Below, piece after piece: positions 22,372 through 35,000 of a stretch of DNA of 64,000 bases. A program made the translations under genes and the position numbers. Numbering within the stretch: the stretch's first letter is position 1; every line of letters starts with the position of its first letter. The notes under the pieces were generated by a model. It did no database searches. It had not been told where the DNA came from and saw nothing but the letters and a program-made list of their open reading frames with translations. Origin of the DNA: Cenococcum geophilum 1.58 (lineage: Eukaryota > Ascomycota > Dothideomycetes > Gloniales > Gloniaceae); assembly GCA_001692895.1 (NCBI GenBank), contig KV748193.1:1240001-1304000 (forward strand). Direction: 5' to 3'.

Positions 22372-24043
22372 ATGAGAGCGAGATGCCAGCCAGTCAACCG
22401 CTCACCCAACCGCTCGGCTCCATCAGCCTCGCCCGCAGCACGCCCACGCTGCCCACCTCGCCTCCTTCCCTCTCGCCTGAAAACCCCTTTTCTCATTTCT
22501 AATGCCGTTTCCTTCCTTTCCGAACATCCCGCAAAGCCCGCCTCCGCATTATACCAAAATCTTCATTTCTCCAGCACCGAAGAGAGCCGAGCCACTTTTC
22601 CTCCTCCCCCTTATCTCGGTTACTATCCGGAAAATTGACAGCGCGCGACAGAGGCTCTCGAGGTTGAAGTTGCGGTCTTGATTTTTTGTAATTGCTTTTA
22701 TCCAGATGCGTCGAGAGCGTGCGCGCTTGGGAATATTTCGGACAAAATCTATTTTTTTTTCTTTCCTAATCTATTTGAGTTTTAACGGTTTTCAGGACGA
22801 GATTGGGCTGGGGTAAAACGGCTCGTTTTGTGGATGATCTTTGTTTATTTTTTGCCGGCTTGCGGCTTCGAAGCCTTGGTTCTGAAAGGGAGGGAGAGGG
22901 ACGGGGGGTGGGGATTGTACATTTGATCTGGCCGTGCGGCGGGAAGGGCTGGTACTGGTTTTGGTGCAGCGACGCGGGGGGATGGATGACGGATGGATGG
23001 ATAGGGCTGGCCTTGGCGGGCCTGTTGGGGCTTTTGTGTGTGTGTGTAGAAATTGAACGGCTTAGTTAGGATCTTTCGGCGGGGTTTGGGCACAGTTGGA
23101 TCGGGATTAAGCTTGTGAATCTAAAGTGCTTTTGTCGATTGGCCTCATGCTTGTATTTTGCTGTGGGCCTCAATTGGGGTCAACCCGGGTGCAGATTGGA
23201 TCTTGTCAAATAGGCTAGAAGACGTCCCCTCCTACGGTATAGGGACAGAAATGGTGAAGGAGGAGTTGCCTTTGTCCTGCCAATTCATTGGTGAATGCTA
23301 CGCCAATGGCAGGATGGATGGCAAGGCTATCTATAATGAGCTTTATCGGGGAACTGAGGAGTTCATGCTTATATAGATGTTTGCTATATGCGTATATGAA
23401 CTGGGAGATACCCCGAATTAATTGAACGGTCCCCTCTATAGCGTTACAGTATGAGATTTTAACGAACCTCCCTACGGAGCTTACTGGCCCAAAGCTCAAG
23501 TCTTGTTACAGTATTGGCATCCATTGGTCTGTAATGGAGAATCATCCAACAGCCAACCTTCCGTCCTCCAACGATTGCCCAAATCAAACTGATGTTGCTC
23601 TCGCATGGACCTGGTTATCCTACATGGCATCGAACTTCGGCTCTGTTCTATCGATTCTTGGTTGCACACGAGTATTTCAACAAGCACGCTGTTATTACCA
23701 AACACGGCTTTGTTAAAACGGCAATATGCTAGGAATACTTGATTTTAATTAAGCACCGTGATCGAGAAGAATTAAAATAATGGGCGCAAACATGTCACAA
23801 ATTCAAGAGCTATCAATTCCCCTTGAAGGACCAGACAGCTGAACAATATTTAACCCAAAGATTCACCGCCAGCTGAAACTGCTCCAAACTCAAATATATG
23901 TTGTGTCTCGATGCCATGGCGCGTGGGTCAAATGCATCAATTATGATAGCTCTATGTATGAAATATTAAGTTTAAGTAAAAGACCACTATTAAGCCGAAG
24001 AACTCTCCAATTTGCTCCAGCCGTGTAATTTCTATCCCTTTTA
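22372..24043. other. Convergent intergenic region, C2H2 and MFS genes
   Basis: Downstream flanks of two genes that point at each other. It contains a T-run near 22750 and a short GGAT-rich stretch (about 22980-23000). No gene, RNA or transposon recognised. Confidence 0.5.
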
Positions 24044-25945
24044 TTATTTCTTATCCTCATGAATTGCGAACTTCGACTTAGCCCTCAATTTCGCTCCTTG
24101 GAAATACAGATAGTACATCCCAATCCATCCGAGAACAGACAGCCCACCCAAAAGCGAGACACCCTTCCCGATCCCCAAGTTGATATACATGCTTCTGGAG
24201 AAGAGGACAGACCCAAAAGCGAAGAGACTCCTCACAAAATCATTGCCCGCAAACAGACTGGCAGCGTACTGTGGATAACTGAGGGGGATATACGCAAAGA
24301 TTGCTTGAAAGACGATGAAGACGGTCAATGGGTAAATGGTAAGAAACACTGTCGGAGCCATCCAGTGAATGTCCGCTCGGCTTGTCCATGCGAATAGGAA
24401 AAGCGAGATGGTGGGCCCGAAAACCATGATGAGAGCAGGCTTGAGCACCCCCTCTTGCGGGCCCATTCCATTCTTTAGGATATCTGGGATAACGACCTTG
24501 AGGATGAGCAAGTCGTAGAGCGTCATTCCGATGATGCAGCCGACAGCAATACAAACAAAGACAAGACCGATCTCCCCCAGGTTGAAGCCGTACACGCCAC
24601 CGTAGACAAGTGGGAAGACCTCGAAAAAGCTGTAGTACGTGCCATAAATGATTCCAGAATACACGCTGGTGAAAAGGATAGCCGGGTCTTTGATGTTGAT
24701 CTCGATGGGCTTTAGGAACGCATTCTTCGCGATTTCACCCGCCGTCATATTTTTTTGGTTAAGTTCGGACTGGCTCACATAGCGGTCGTTTCCAGTGAGC
24801 TTCCTCAGCCGTCGTGCACGTCGTAAAAGGATGTTGTCTTCCAGAGTTTCAGGCATGCTAATAAACCAGAGGACAAAGACCGGGCCGGACATCCACAGGA
24901 TTTCCCACAGCGACCATCGCCAGCCCTTGGCTGTCACTGCAAAGCCCGACAGTAGAGGTCCGAGAGCGGGTGCGCTAAAGCCGGCAGAAACCCAGAATGC
25001 AACAGCAATGGGAACGTACAGCATGCTATACATGTCTTGCATGGTTGCTGGGCCAGTTGCTAANCATGGGCTTCCAAAAAAGCCTTGTAAGAATCGGAGG
25101 AAGAGCAGTCCTCCAAGGTTATTCGCAAGTGCTGTTGGAACAGAGAGAATGACGAAAAGGGCAAACGTGACAATATAAGGGACGTTGCGGCCAATTATGG
25201 GGATCTCGCTCATAGGGGAAAAAATGAGAGGGCCGATACCGTAGCCGAGAACGAAGAGCGCAAGGCCTAGAGATGCTTTGAATTCCTGAACGCCGAAGTG
25301 GGCCATGACCCCTAGCTCACTGGACACGTAGATAGCGGAGCTTGCGTAGACTGCAAACGTATAGATCCTAGGCAAATTATTAGTAGGGAGTTCTAGAAAC
25401 GGTCATGCTTGTGTGCGGAGCTCCTACCATATGAGAAATGAGACGTAAGACTTCTTCTTCTGAGACCAGTTTTGGGGGTTGGCCTGGTCGTCTGTTGTGT
25501 ACCATGTGACCAGAACTTGACCTGTTGAAGTGATGACTGGTTGGATAGGCAGGCTCAATGTTCGCTGGGCGATAAGCTCTCGTTCTACCTCAAATCTCTC
25601 CCTGGTGTGCGGTATGGTCTGAGTCCTCGACAAGGACTTGACTGAAGTCAGCTTCTCCAAGCCGGCACCGGATCGATGCGTTTCCGCCTTTTCGACGTCG
25701 AAACCCTCGTCGCGGTCTTCTTCCGTTGGGACCCTGTCGATTTTCTCATACTCCTCGGTTGGTGGAGTTGGTGGTTCGGGTGGAGTATCGACCTCCTCAT
25801 TCACCTTCGAGAGCTTTTGCTGATGGGCCACACGCTCATACGGAATTTGGAAACTAGGCTCTTCTTCGGGGTAGCGGAGCAGTCGGTTTCCGGAAACAAA
25901 TCGGATAATCTGGCCCAGCGCCGCTTCTCTAATAAGTTCTTTCAT
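24044..25945 (-). CDS. MFS multidrug transporter, DHA1 (drug:H+ antiporter-1) family
   Basis: Two exons, 25945-25428 and 25367-24044; intron is 60 bp, GT-AG; 613 residues. The N-terminal ~140 residues are cytoplasmic, hydrophilic and rich in Glu/Pro/Thr (PEPPTPPTEEYE), then NPQNWSQKKK leads into the first of about twelve membrane helices. Family marks: SPMSEIPIIGR between helices 2 and 3, RFLQGFFGSP in helix 4, GP..SGF in helix 5 and the WRW..WEI block before helix 6, followed by a charged central loop (PETLEDNILLRRARRLRKLTG). This fits the polyamine/fluconazole/caffeine-resistance branch of DHA1 exporters at the plasma membrane; the real substrate is unknown. The start is ATG 25945; the longer frame upstream has no ATG. 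One ambiguous base at 25064 leaves one unknown residue. It stands alone with no biosynthetic genes beside it. Confidence 0.9.
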
Positions 25946-26914
25946 TTTGTTTGATTTTACGATAATGATTTTCCAAGCAAACAGGATGTGAAATTGATAT
26001 GAAAACTGCCGTGTCACCAAGATATACGTTTCTCAGACGATTGCCTGGCAGAGAGCCAGACGCTAACGTCCAGAACACGATTATTAAACGCGGCCGAATC
26101 CATATCCGCCTGTGTTGTGACTCAACGCCGTATGGGTGCCTTTGATAGGAACAATTATGTTGCTTAGTGAGGGTTAGTAATCGTCAAGTAGAACACCCAG
26201 CAGCGCTAAGGGAAGTGTGCGTGCGAGCTGGCCAATGAACAAGCCGCAGGTCTTGGGGGGGGAGGAAATATTGGAAATACATGCCCCTATTGCAAACAAT
26301 CTCGGAATCTGCGACAAAATCATAGACATCACGTATAGGCCTCCGTTCACGACATAGGTAACAGGGTTTGACCGCTCCCTAGGTCATGACTGATTTGAAC
26401 ACCAAAAGTCGTCAGATTGGCCCCCAAATGTCGCCAGTTAACTCGGGATCCTTATCTGAGGACTCTTCGTCGCTTAAATCGCTTATATTATTGTCCTCCC
26501 GCCCTTCCTGGGGGTCCTCTGGTAGAGTAGCTTCTTCTGCCACCTTCTTGGCGGTCTTTTGAAGTTTGCTTGACGCCTGGAGCGGCAGTATACTTTTAGA
26601 TAATAAGCTAGCTATAAAAAGAAAGCGGTCTGCTAGCGCGGTCTTAATCCAGGGAGCGGTCTTAACCCCGTTACCTACGTTGCTGATAAACAGATCTAAA
26701 TATATTTAGCACCACAAAAGACAAGTAATCCCTCCGCGCGCTCCCCTCGTATTCGCTTCGCTCCAGCTCTCCCATGACTAGAACGTCTGCCTAGTGATAT
26801 TTCCCCTTATGCTTAGAGGCGTCGGAAGGGGCCGGAAAGAGATCTAGCTTGCGTTTGCAATCCGAGCCGGTAAGAGGTAAGTTTGGAGATGCGTGATATA
26901 TAGTGCGTCCTCCT
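25946..26914. other. Upstream region of MFS gene with a minor coding relic
   Basis: No intact gene. On the minus strand, about 26590 to 26412, a short open frame ends in an acidic tail (DLSDEESSDKDPEL, then a TGA at 26412-26414). It looks like the C-terminal end of some degraded protein, possibly from a mobile element, but I cannot name it. A run of nine G occurs near 26255. Confidence 0.4.
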
Positions 26915-27064
26915 TACAAGGGGGCTACCTAAGCGGGCTGCCGCTCCCTCCCTGCAAGTTTGGTGGCAATATAGTAATGTCCTACGAAAACAGTGTGGAT
27001 ACGACTAAAATGCCACAATACTTGCAGGGAGGGAGCGGCAGCCCGCTCAGGTAGCCCCCTTGTA
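26915..27064. mobile_element. Palindromic MITE with TA target duplication
   Basis: A left arm of 45 bp (26915-26959, TACAAGGGGGCTACCT...) and a right arm (27020-27064, ending AGGTAGCCCCCTTGTA) are inverted copies with a single difference (A at the left where the right arm implies G). They flank a ~60-bp centre in which the inverted pairing continues imperfectly (TGGCA / TGCCA). Ends with TA on both sides fit a Tc1/mariner-type target duplication. There is no coding capacity. Confidence 0.75.
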
Positions 27065-27169
27065 CAAGAATCTTCGCTGGAAATCCTAGAACCATTCCAG
27101 AAGGCATTATAAGTTGGAACCTGCAGATATTCCGTCCAACGGCCGTTAATAATCTGCGGGTTTACACTT

Positions 27170-27840
27170 TAAGCGATACGCTCAGCCTCAGCTAACCACT
27201 CTTTCCCTTCAAAGTATTTCTTATAGAAGCCTTTGGTATCCGTGTAGACACAGCCGTTTATCTCTTGCATTATTCGCTCGTCGATTTCGTCGTGAACCTG
27301 TTCGTTGGCTCGCTAGGAGGAGGTAGACTTGAAGGGTGTGTCGAATGGGCGCAAGTCGAATAGAGTCGGTGGGGTCGATATCTATCCTGTAAGAACTGCG
27401 AGGAGCGCTTCGCAAATCTCTTGGTCGGATGCATAACTATCGATCCGCTCGAACAAGGAATAAATGACCTAGCGTCGAAGTTACTGGATTCGATACGAGT
27501 ACGATGCTAAAGAGATCTCGCAGAATGGTTCCAGAGCCATTTCGAGATGGGCACGAGCTAGCGGACCCGTCTGCAAAACGAGGAACAGTTCGAGTGCTAA
27601 GTCTTTGGCATCTAACTGGGTTAGCCGGTCTACCGTGAGGGTTTGGGTTCGCTCCCGCCCGGTACTTCTACTAGCTGGGCAATGCGTGATTCCAGACTTC
27701 CCGAGATGCCCAAATTGTCACATCTCGACCCAAGGAGGCGACGGAACTCGTCTAGCTGTACTCCAATTGAGTTCTTTGCGATGATATTTGCGTTGGAGAG
27801 TACAGCCATAGTCGGCTACAGGGAGTGCATATAGATGTGG
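27170..27840 (-). pseudogene. Relic resembling the N-terminal part of a fungal-type (FunK1-like) kinase protein
   Basis: Read on the minus strand, an open but stop-broken frame gives ALELFLVLQTGPLARAHLEM, then TPPTLFDLRPFDTPFKSTS and HDEIDERIMQEINGCVY...FYKKYFEGKEW. Block order and wording recall the region upstream of the kinase core in fungal-type protein kinase (FunK1) families, from memory only. Several in-frame stops (TAA, TAG) and frame changes are present, and no kinase core follows because the MITE lies immediately beyond. I treat it as a pseudogene fragment. Family assignment is moderate at best. Confidence 0.45.
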
Positions 27841-28117
27841 CGAAGAAGGAAATTGGGAGCATTTTAACGAAGGTTTGACCCAAAGCGGGTTAGTTCGCGG
27901 TTAAACCTCGGATGAAGGTCTAACCCGGGAATGCTAGTGCTGATTCAAAAGCTTAACCCAACTGTCGTGAAATTTCTAAGAGACGACTCATTACATCAAG
28001 GCCAGCTTCATTAAGCATACGCACCTTGGATTCTCAGCTAGATACCTGAAAGCTTCTCTCAAGAATCAGTTGTTTCATCGAACTTAAAGGTCTTTATATT
28101 AAAATTTCTTACCGGCC

Positions 28118-28654
28118 ATGACATCATACGCTTCTGATTATCCCGATCTACCATTTGACCCGGCATATAAGAAATACTTTGAGGATTTCTACGCTACAAC
28201 TGATACTCCCGATGCTCATGAGAAATATGTTGAATTTTTCACTCCAGACGCAACGGTGGTGGTGGCGTTAAAGCGCGTGAAAGGGAAAGCTGGCCTGTGA
28301 CCCCCTGCTGAGAAGAATGTGACCTTTTGTTCTGATTACATTATCCAGAAATACTTGCCTTACGGAAAGGAATGTGGGAGAAGGTACGGAGTAGGCTCCA
28401 TCGGCCACTGAAGATATTTCCATATGGCCCGAATGCGAGCGAGGTAATGCTTTTTGGAACAGTGCAATATGGCTTGAAAAGTGGTGGCCAATCAAGTGTT
28501 GACTGGGCTGCATATGCACATTTGAAGAAGGTTGATGGGAGCGTGAAAATGGATTTCTATCAGGTGTATCTTGTAAGTAGTAGGGAACAGACTGATTCTG
28601 GATACAACACTGAATTGCGCATAGGATACTGCCGCTCAGAGTCCTGCAAAATGA
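28118..28654 (+). CDS. SnoaL/NTF2-like protein
   Basis: Exons 28118-28292, 28349-28572 and 28625-28654 give 142 residues. The start MTSYASDYPDLPFDPAYKKY, the FFEDFY-like and YVEFFTPDATV segments and the DWAAYAHL...KMDFYQVYL ending match small fungal SnoaL-like proteins. These share the cone-shaped NTF2 fold used by cyclases, isomerases and binding proteins; no catalytic role can be set. Intron 2 is a normal GTAAGT...TAG (52 bp). Intron 1 (28293-28348) has a branch-like CTGATTAC and a CAG end, but its donor reads GCCTGT, so it needs a weak GC-AG splice. Without splicing the frame stops at 28298-28300 after 60 residues. The gene ends 106 bp before the transposon block. Confidence 0.72.
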
Positions 28655-28759
28655 TGACGACAAGAAGACTTCATATATATTTACATTTCTACTCTTATAA
28701 AGCTGCTGAATATCTCCAAAATCAACATCAAAATGCTTATTTGCTCTCCAAGTAACCGG

Positions 28760-29338
28760 CAGTGTGGTTTAAAATAAAATCTTATCTGATAAGATCAATA
28801 AATTATTTTATTTTCGTATTTGTTATTATTTTTATTAATTAGCTGAAAAAATTTAGTCTCTTAGCATACCCCGTTTTACTTTGTCCAATATTAAGAATTC
28901 TATTAACTACTATTCCTATTTGGTCTTTTATTATATGGCATAATGGCTTCTAAAGTAGAGTTATTTATCTTCTTATTGTCACGGGAGTCACCCGCGCACG
29001 TTCGTCCCGTGACACCTACGCACATACCACCACTGCCCCTATATCTTCGACCACGTTTCCTGACCTGTTCCTGTTCTGCATCGAACGTCTTAAACCATCA
29101 CACGTCAATGTACTTAGGACGGCCAATAGCTAGCAATCAAGCTTATTTGTAAACTGCTTTGTCGATTTCGTGACACTTATATACTCTTAAATCTACTAAG
29201 GTTAAAGGACTAGAAGCTAGTATACGCGGGCTATTAGACATCTCTCTCTACGAGTATACTCGGCCGCCGTACGACTATAAACTAGAAAGATATAAGAAGA
29301 ATAATATCTATTACTATAAATACTATATAGATCTACTA
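28760..29338 (+). mobile_element. hAT-1 transposon, 5' part (oldest layer of the nest)
   Basis: A TIR-like CAGTGTGGTTTAAAAT starts at 28760 and the transposase ATG is at 28943. The frame is interrupted at codon 12 by the solo LTR 28977-29175. When that and one TSD copy are ignored, the frame runs on to a BED-finger segment where the Cys codons have become Tyr (YYYKYYID at about 29308-29332). At 29339 the element is cut by hAT-2. Its continuation resumes at 50643. The right end is not in the window. Confidence 0.75.
28977..29175. mobile_element. Solo LTR 1 (199 bp, TSD CTTAT)
   Basis: Starts TGTCACGGGAG and ends TTTCGTGACA, so the termini are inverted copies of TGTCACG. It is flanked by perfect 5-bp duplications CTTAT (28972-28976 and 29176-29180). 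Base composition is normal, unlike the RIP-mutated host element. An inner inverted repeat (TGTCACGGGA ... TCCCGTGACA) lies in the first 38 bp. Confidence 0.8.
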
Positions 29339-29491
29339 CAGGGTTGGGTAAAATCTAATCTTATCTCAATACGATCGACGATCGATATGATATCTCGTAT
29401 CAATCAAAGTATCGTGATATTCTCTTGGCATTCCCCACAAAATTTTCTTTCATTGAATTTACTACTTTTCTACTGCAGTATTGTACAAAAT

Positions 29492-29654
29492 ATGGCTTTA
29501 GAAGCGGATTCATCTCTTCTTAAAAATACTCCTAGCTTAATTAAGAGCTCTAGCATATAATAGGCATAGCTTCAATCTCTAGTCTATAAATTTACTCGCC
29601 TACTATACGAGAATAAGCTAATATATAATAAAAAGAACCGAAAGCTTATATACT
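29492..29654 (+). pseudogene. hAT-2 transposase, N-terminal piece
   Basis: Begins with ATG (MALEADSSLLK). It runs to KNRKLIY, the entry to a BED zinc finger, with stops typical of RIP. It is cut by the gypsy-A element at 29655 and continues at 37679. Confidence 0.7.
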
Positions 29655-30076
29655 TGTTACGGACGCTTTAAGTACAATGTTACGACTACTTGGAGAGGAG
29701 TCAGAAGAAGCTAGTTGGTTAATACAAGCACGGTCTAGGATGGAACCCGTGGAACTATGTGATGAGGAATGGTAACCAAGGTTATATGAGGTGCTATAAG
29801 AGGAACAAGAGGAACAAAGGGAACTTACGTACCTTACGTATAAGACGTATATTACGTATAAGAAGGATTTCATAGGAGTATAGTTGTGTATTTAAGGACC
29901 CTTAGTCCCTACCTAGATAGTTCCTTCCTTATAGTAATTCTTAGAATACAATTAAAGTTAATCTGTTAGGCAACTACTCTACTAGTTATTATTACGTTAT
30001 TGACTTACTTATAATACCTATATACCTAGCCCATTAACAGAACCTATTATAGTTCTTACTATAAGGTTTTGTTATA
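29655..30076 (+). repeat. Gypsy-A 5' LTR
   Basis: 422 bp, from TGTTACGGACG to GTTATA (the final CA has become TA). It aligns end to end with 37252-37673 and, reversed, with 1-385. Confidence 0.93.
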
Positions 30077-30117
30077 TAATTACTACCACGGTTACGGTTT
30101 TAATAAGTTAAATAACA

Positions 30118-31250
30118 TGCCACCAAAAGCAGCTACTATAACGCCATTAACGGCGGCAACTATGTTAGGATTAGGTAATAACACTAGTATAGTAAATACT
30201 GACTTATAATAACCTGTGATAGTAGGATAGTTACAAATAATAGTTAATTAGTTAACGGGAGATAATGCGGCACTTAAAAATAGGATTAATGGGATAGGAG
30301 CAGTAAAGGTTAAGTTACTATTAATTAAAAGATTCTTAGGAGAAAGATTAAAGCTTAAAGGATTCCTTACGCAAATATACTTTAAGGTTGCGCAGGAAGG
30401 AGTAAAGCTGGCAATAACTATGGATTAAGTAGTATATGCAGGATTGTTCTTATTAGGAAGAGTACTTAAATAGTTTAAGCCTTACCTTACAGAGATATAA
30501 GTAAACGGAATAACAATAACGAACTAAGAAGTATAGTTTATGTTTTTAAGCTAAAACGGATTTGTAGAGCGACTTATATAAATATTTGGGGACCCGAAAG
30601 CAATAACTATAGCGGAAAGAAAGCTTTAGGACCTAACGTAATAAACTTTAGTAATTAAGTATATAATATAATTCCAAACGCTAGCTATATAACTTAAGTA
30701 GAATAATAAGGCGCTTATGGCATAGTATAAATAGGAACTTAAGGCTAAAGTCTAGGATGTAATTATTTTGATAGAAGATGCGGATACCCTAAGGGAATTA
30801 ATAGATTAAGCGATTAAGATTAATAATAGGATCTTCTAAAGGGAATAGGCTAAGAGAGGCTAGGATAGAGTTCTATAGTTATATAAGACGCAGAGTACGC
30901 AATAACTAAAGCTAAATTAGAAACTATGGTATAGCGTAGAGCTAATAAACCTAAGTGGTACTAAAGAAACCTATAAGAGATAGAGTAAGAAACTATGGAA
31001 ACCTAGGGGTTAAGGATTAAGTGATTATAGGACTAAGGAGTATAGGCTAAACCAAGGATCTTAGTAGTAGAAGACGTTTAAGCGGACTCTATAACAGAAG
31101 TAATAGTTTAAAAAAGGAGCTTATATAAATTACGGAAAATAGGGTTATTTCGCTAGAGACTATAGAAGTGGTTAGAGTTATTACGTAGTAAAGGGAACTA
31201 AACTAGTAGTATGTGACACACACGTATAGAGGGATAATAGTGCGCTGCGA
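30118..31250 (+). pseudogene. Gypsy-A gag relic
   Basis: Opens MPPKAATITPLTAATML, with later segments (FGDPKAITIAERKL, ADTLRELID, AIKINNRI) typical of Ty3/gypsy gag. The C-terminal CCHC knuckle is lost by Cys/His-to-Tyr changes. Stops are mostly TAA/TAG. Confidence 0.75.
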
Positions 31251-32019
31251 GGAACAAAAGAATGTTTAATTAGAAGTTTTACGTTTTGTTATAATAACGC
31301 ATACTAAATTTATAAAGATGCCAAGTATGGTGTAAGCTATTAGCCATAAGAGCCAGAGTTAAAAGGACTTAGAGGAACTAAAGAGTTAGATAAAGAATAA
31401 GATCGACTTTATAAGCTAAATTAAGATGTTATAGTAATGTGCGGATAAAGATTAGCTATAATAATAATGGAGTTAGAGTACTTATTAATTAACAGCGATA
31501 AGGATAGTAAAGGAACTAACTGGGGGTATCTAAACCTTAATAACGCAATAGAAGTAGAGACTAAGACCGCTATAGAGTAAGGTTTAGTAATGGGTATTAT
31601 AACACCGTTAAATACGGCATCCATCGCTTTATAAGATAGAAGGAGTAATATCTAGAGACGATTAAGTAAGTAAACGACTGCTAGTGCTAGCTCACCACTT
31701 AATAAAGGTAAAAGGCTAAAGGCTTAAGATTCTTAAGATAAGATAAGAGACGATTAAGATTCTTAAGACAAGATAAGATAAGCTTAAAAACCTACAACGG
31801 ATAGAAACCGATAGAGTAGAGTAGTAGCTTAGTTTAAAGATATACGAATAAGCTTGGGATAAGAATTCCTAACGGTATAAGACTTTTAAGATAAGATAAG
31901 TGAGATCTAGGACTCTTAAGACGAGACGAGGATACTAGTAAAGCCTAGTTAGACTAAGGCAGGAGCTAAGCTTAAGTTAGAAGCAAGCTTAGGATTAACG
32001 AATCTAAGGGGTTAAGAAT

Positions 32020-35000
32020 TTGGAGTATGAATTAGAACACCTATAAGCAAGAGGCAGAGAGCTTCTTTATAGATTAGAGAATCTGTAATGTAAATAGTAG
32101 TTAGACTAGGAGACAGATATATAGACCTAGAAGACTTACTAGGGGAATATAGTGTTTAGCCTAAAGATTGAAAAGTTAATACTAAGATTAAGAAGCACGA
32201 AGACTTTAAGGATCTACTTATAAGACGCGACGTAAAAGAAACTATAGAGGAATTTAGGGCAAGAATTACCTTATAGCAAGAACAGAAACTAGATAAGAGA
32301 TCTAGCATATTGGGACGTATAAAGGATAGAGTACTAGTACGAAGAATTACTAATAGGCCTAGAATAGGCACACTAAGAGTAAAGTGGCTTACCGAACTAG
32401 AATAAGAAGAGGATCTAGGGATTCCTACTAGGTTTAAGGAACGACACACTAAAGGCTGTTACGATGCAGTAATAAAAAAATACTTCTTTATAGATAAGCT
32501 ATATACACTTAAGTAGCTGTACTAAAAGTAGTATAGACAACAATATAACGATAAGTAGGAAGATTTCTATATATGGTTAGACAAAAAAGTTGTCTAAGAC
32601 CACCCGATTATAGAGAAGGCTATAACTTATATTAAGGGAGCCTTAATTATAATATTAAAGGATCTAGAGGAGCAATTAGAGGACTAAAGAAGTGAAAAGC
32701 GAATCTTAGTACCCGTAAATGAAGTTATAACGCTTAGATTAATATAAGAGAGGTTTAAACTCTAGGATGATGACGAACTAAGAGTTAACCTAAGACATTA
32801 AGTATATTATATACTATTATAGATAGCATATATGGACGATGCGTATAATATGTATAAAGCACTAAAGGACAAAAATTAAAAGTATCTAATAAGAATGTAT
32901 TAGATAACGGACAAAGCGAAGTATTAAAATGCTAAGTATATATATAGTTAGCACCTAGTAGAAGTTTAAGAATAAGGGGACTTAATACTTTAACTAGGAA
33001 GATTCCTTACGGAAGAATGCCTAGACGGATGATAATGGTGGGAATGTCTAGAGAACACCTATCTATGGCATATTAAAGATAAAAAACGAACTAAGTATTA
33101 GCCTAAGTTAGACTAAGTATAAACAGGATCTAGCAGCTAATAGTTAGGAAAAGTGGAGGCCTATAGGACTAGAGGGAGCTAGTAGTAGAGCCTTAGACCC
33201 TTAAAGGAATTTAAGGACGACACCTAAATTTACGAGTTAAATGGCAAGATTAATAGTTTGAGGCGTTAATAGATAGTAGAGTAATAAGGAATTATATCTC
33301 GCTAGCAGTAGTTAAAAGAATAGGATTACCGTACAGACAAAAGGAATGTTCTTACCTATTAGTGACGATTTTAGGAGATCTAATAGCCTATAGAGGAGGC
33401 ATTATTAATCTTAAAACAGGACCTATTTAGTTAACCATTAAAGGAAGATAAGTTAAGATATCTTTTAATATATTACCATTAGGGAATAATAAGGCAGTAT
33501 TAGAAATGCCTTAGTTATAGGAATATAATCTAAAGATTAATTAGGTTACAGGTTAGGTTAATATTAAAAATACTTAACGCCATAAAATATAACAATAAGC
33601 TAAGTTAGTATGGTACTAAGTAGGAGCAACCTATAAAGAAACAGAAAAAGGACTAAGTTATATACCAAAAAGATACTATAAGTATAGTAAGAAACTATAG
33701 TTACCTAAGAGCGAAAAGCTGTTAGAGTACGTAGCATAAAACTATAAAATAGAATTAGAACTAGAAATAAGTCTAAGGTTCTTTCTAATCTATAAGCTTA
33801 CTAAAGAAGAGGGTAGAGTATTAAAAGAGTTTATCTAAGAGAACTTATAGAAGGGATATATTAGACCATCGCAGTCATTAGCAGGTTATCCAGTACTATT
33901 TATACCAAAAAAGAATGGTAAACTAAGGCTATATATTAACTATAGACAGTTAAACAGCATTACTAGGAAGGATAGGTATCCTTTACCCTTAATTAGCGAA
34001 ATCTAAAATAGGATAGGTAACGCACAAATCTTTATAAAGATAGATCTGAGATAGGCATACTATTAGATTAGGATTAAGGAAGGCGATAAATAAAAGGCAG
34101 CCTTTAGGTTAAAGGAAGGGTTGTATAAACTATTAGTTATACAATTTAGGCTTATAAACGCATTAGTAACGTTTTAGAAGCGTATTAACAATATATTAGG
34201 AAAATATTTAGATAAATTCGTTATAGTATACCTTAATGATATTATCATCTACTTAATAAATAAGGAAGAATATAAAAAATATGTTAAATGGGTCTTAAAG
34301 AGACTATAGGAAGAATAAATGCTAGTAATAATTAAGAAATGCGAGTTCTTTACTAGGAAGACCAATTTCGTTGAATTTATTATTAAACTAGGCTAACTCA
34401 GCATAGATCCAAAAAAGATTAAGGCTATAGTAAATTAGCAAGAACTAAAAAACGTTATATAGTTAAGATCGTTCCTAGGGTTTTATAATTATTATAGAAG
34501 GTTTATAGCGTAATGGTTAAAAAATATTAAACCATTTATACGATTAACAAAGAAAGAAGAACTATAGGTATAAGGAGAGGAATAGCAAAAACTCTTTAAG
34601 AAAATTAAAGAGTTATTTACCTAGGAGCTAGTTCTTAAAATCTATTAACTAGGATTAGAGACGGTTATAGAAACAAATATATTAGACTTTACACTAGGAG
34701 CATATTTTATATAAAAGCATCCAGATAGATGGCATCTAGTAGCATACTATAGTCGGAAGATAACACCACTAGAGTTAAACTATAATATCTATAATAAGGA
34801 GTTATTAGGTATAGTTATAGTATTAAAGGAATAAAGAGTATTCTTATAAGGTATAGAAAAACTATTTATAGTTAAAANNGATTATAAGAACCTAANAGGA
34901 TTCCTAATAATAAAGNAACTTAACTAAAGATAGGTTAGATGGGCAGAGATGCTTACGGAATACTATTTTAAAATTTAGTATACTAAGGGTATAGACAACA

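Noticed and set aside
24044..28654. Biosynthetic gene cluster around the MFS pump and SnoaL protein
   Set aside because: No polyketide, peptide or terpene synthase or other tailoring enzyme nearby; the two genes are separated by relics.
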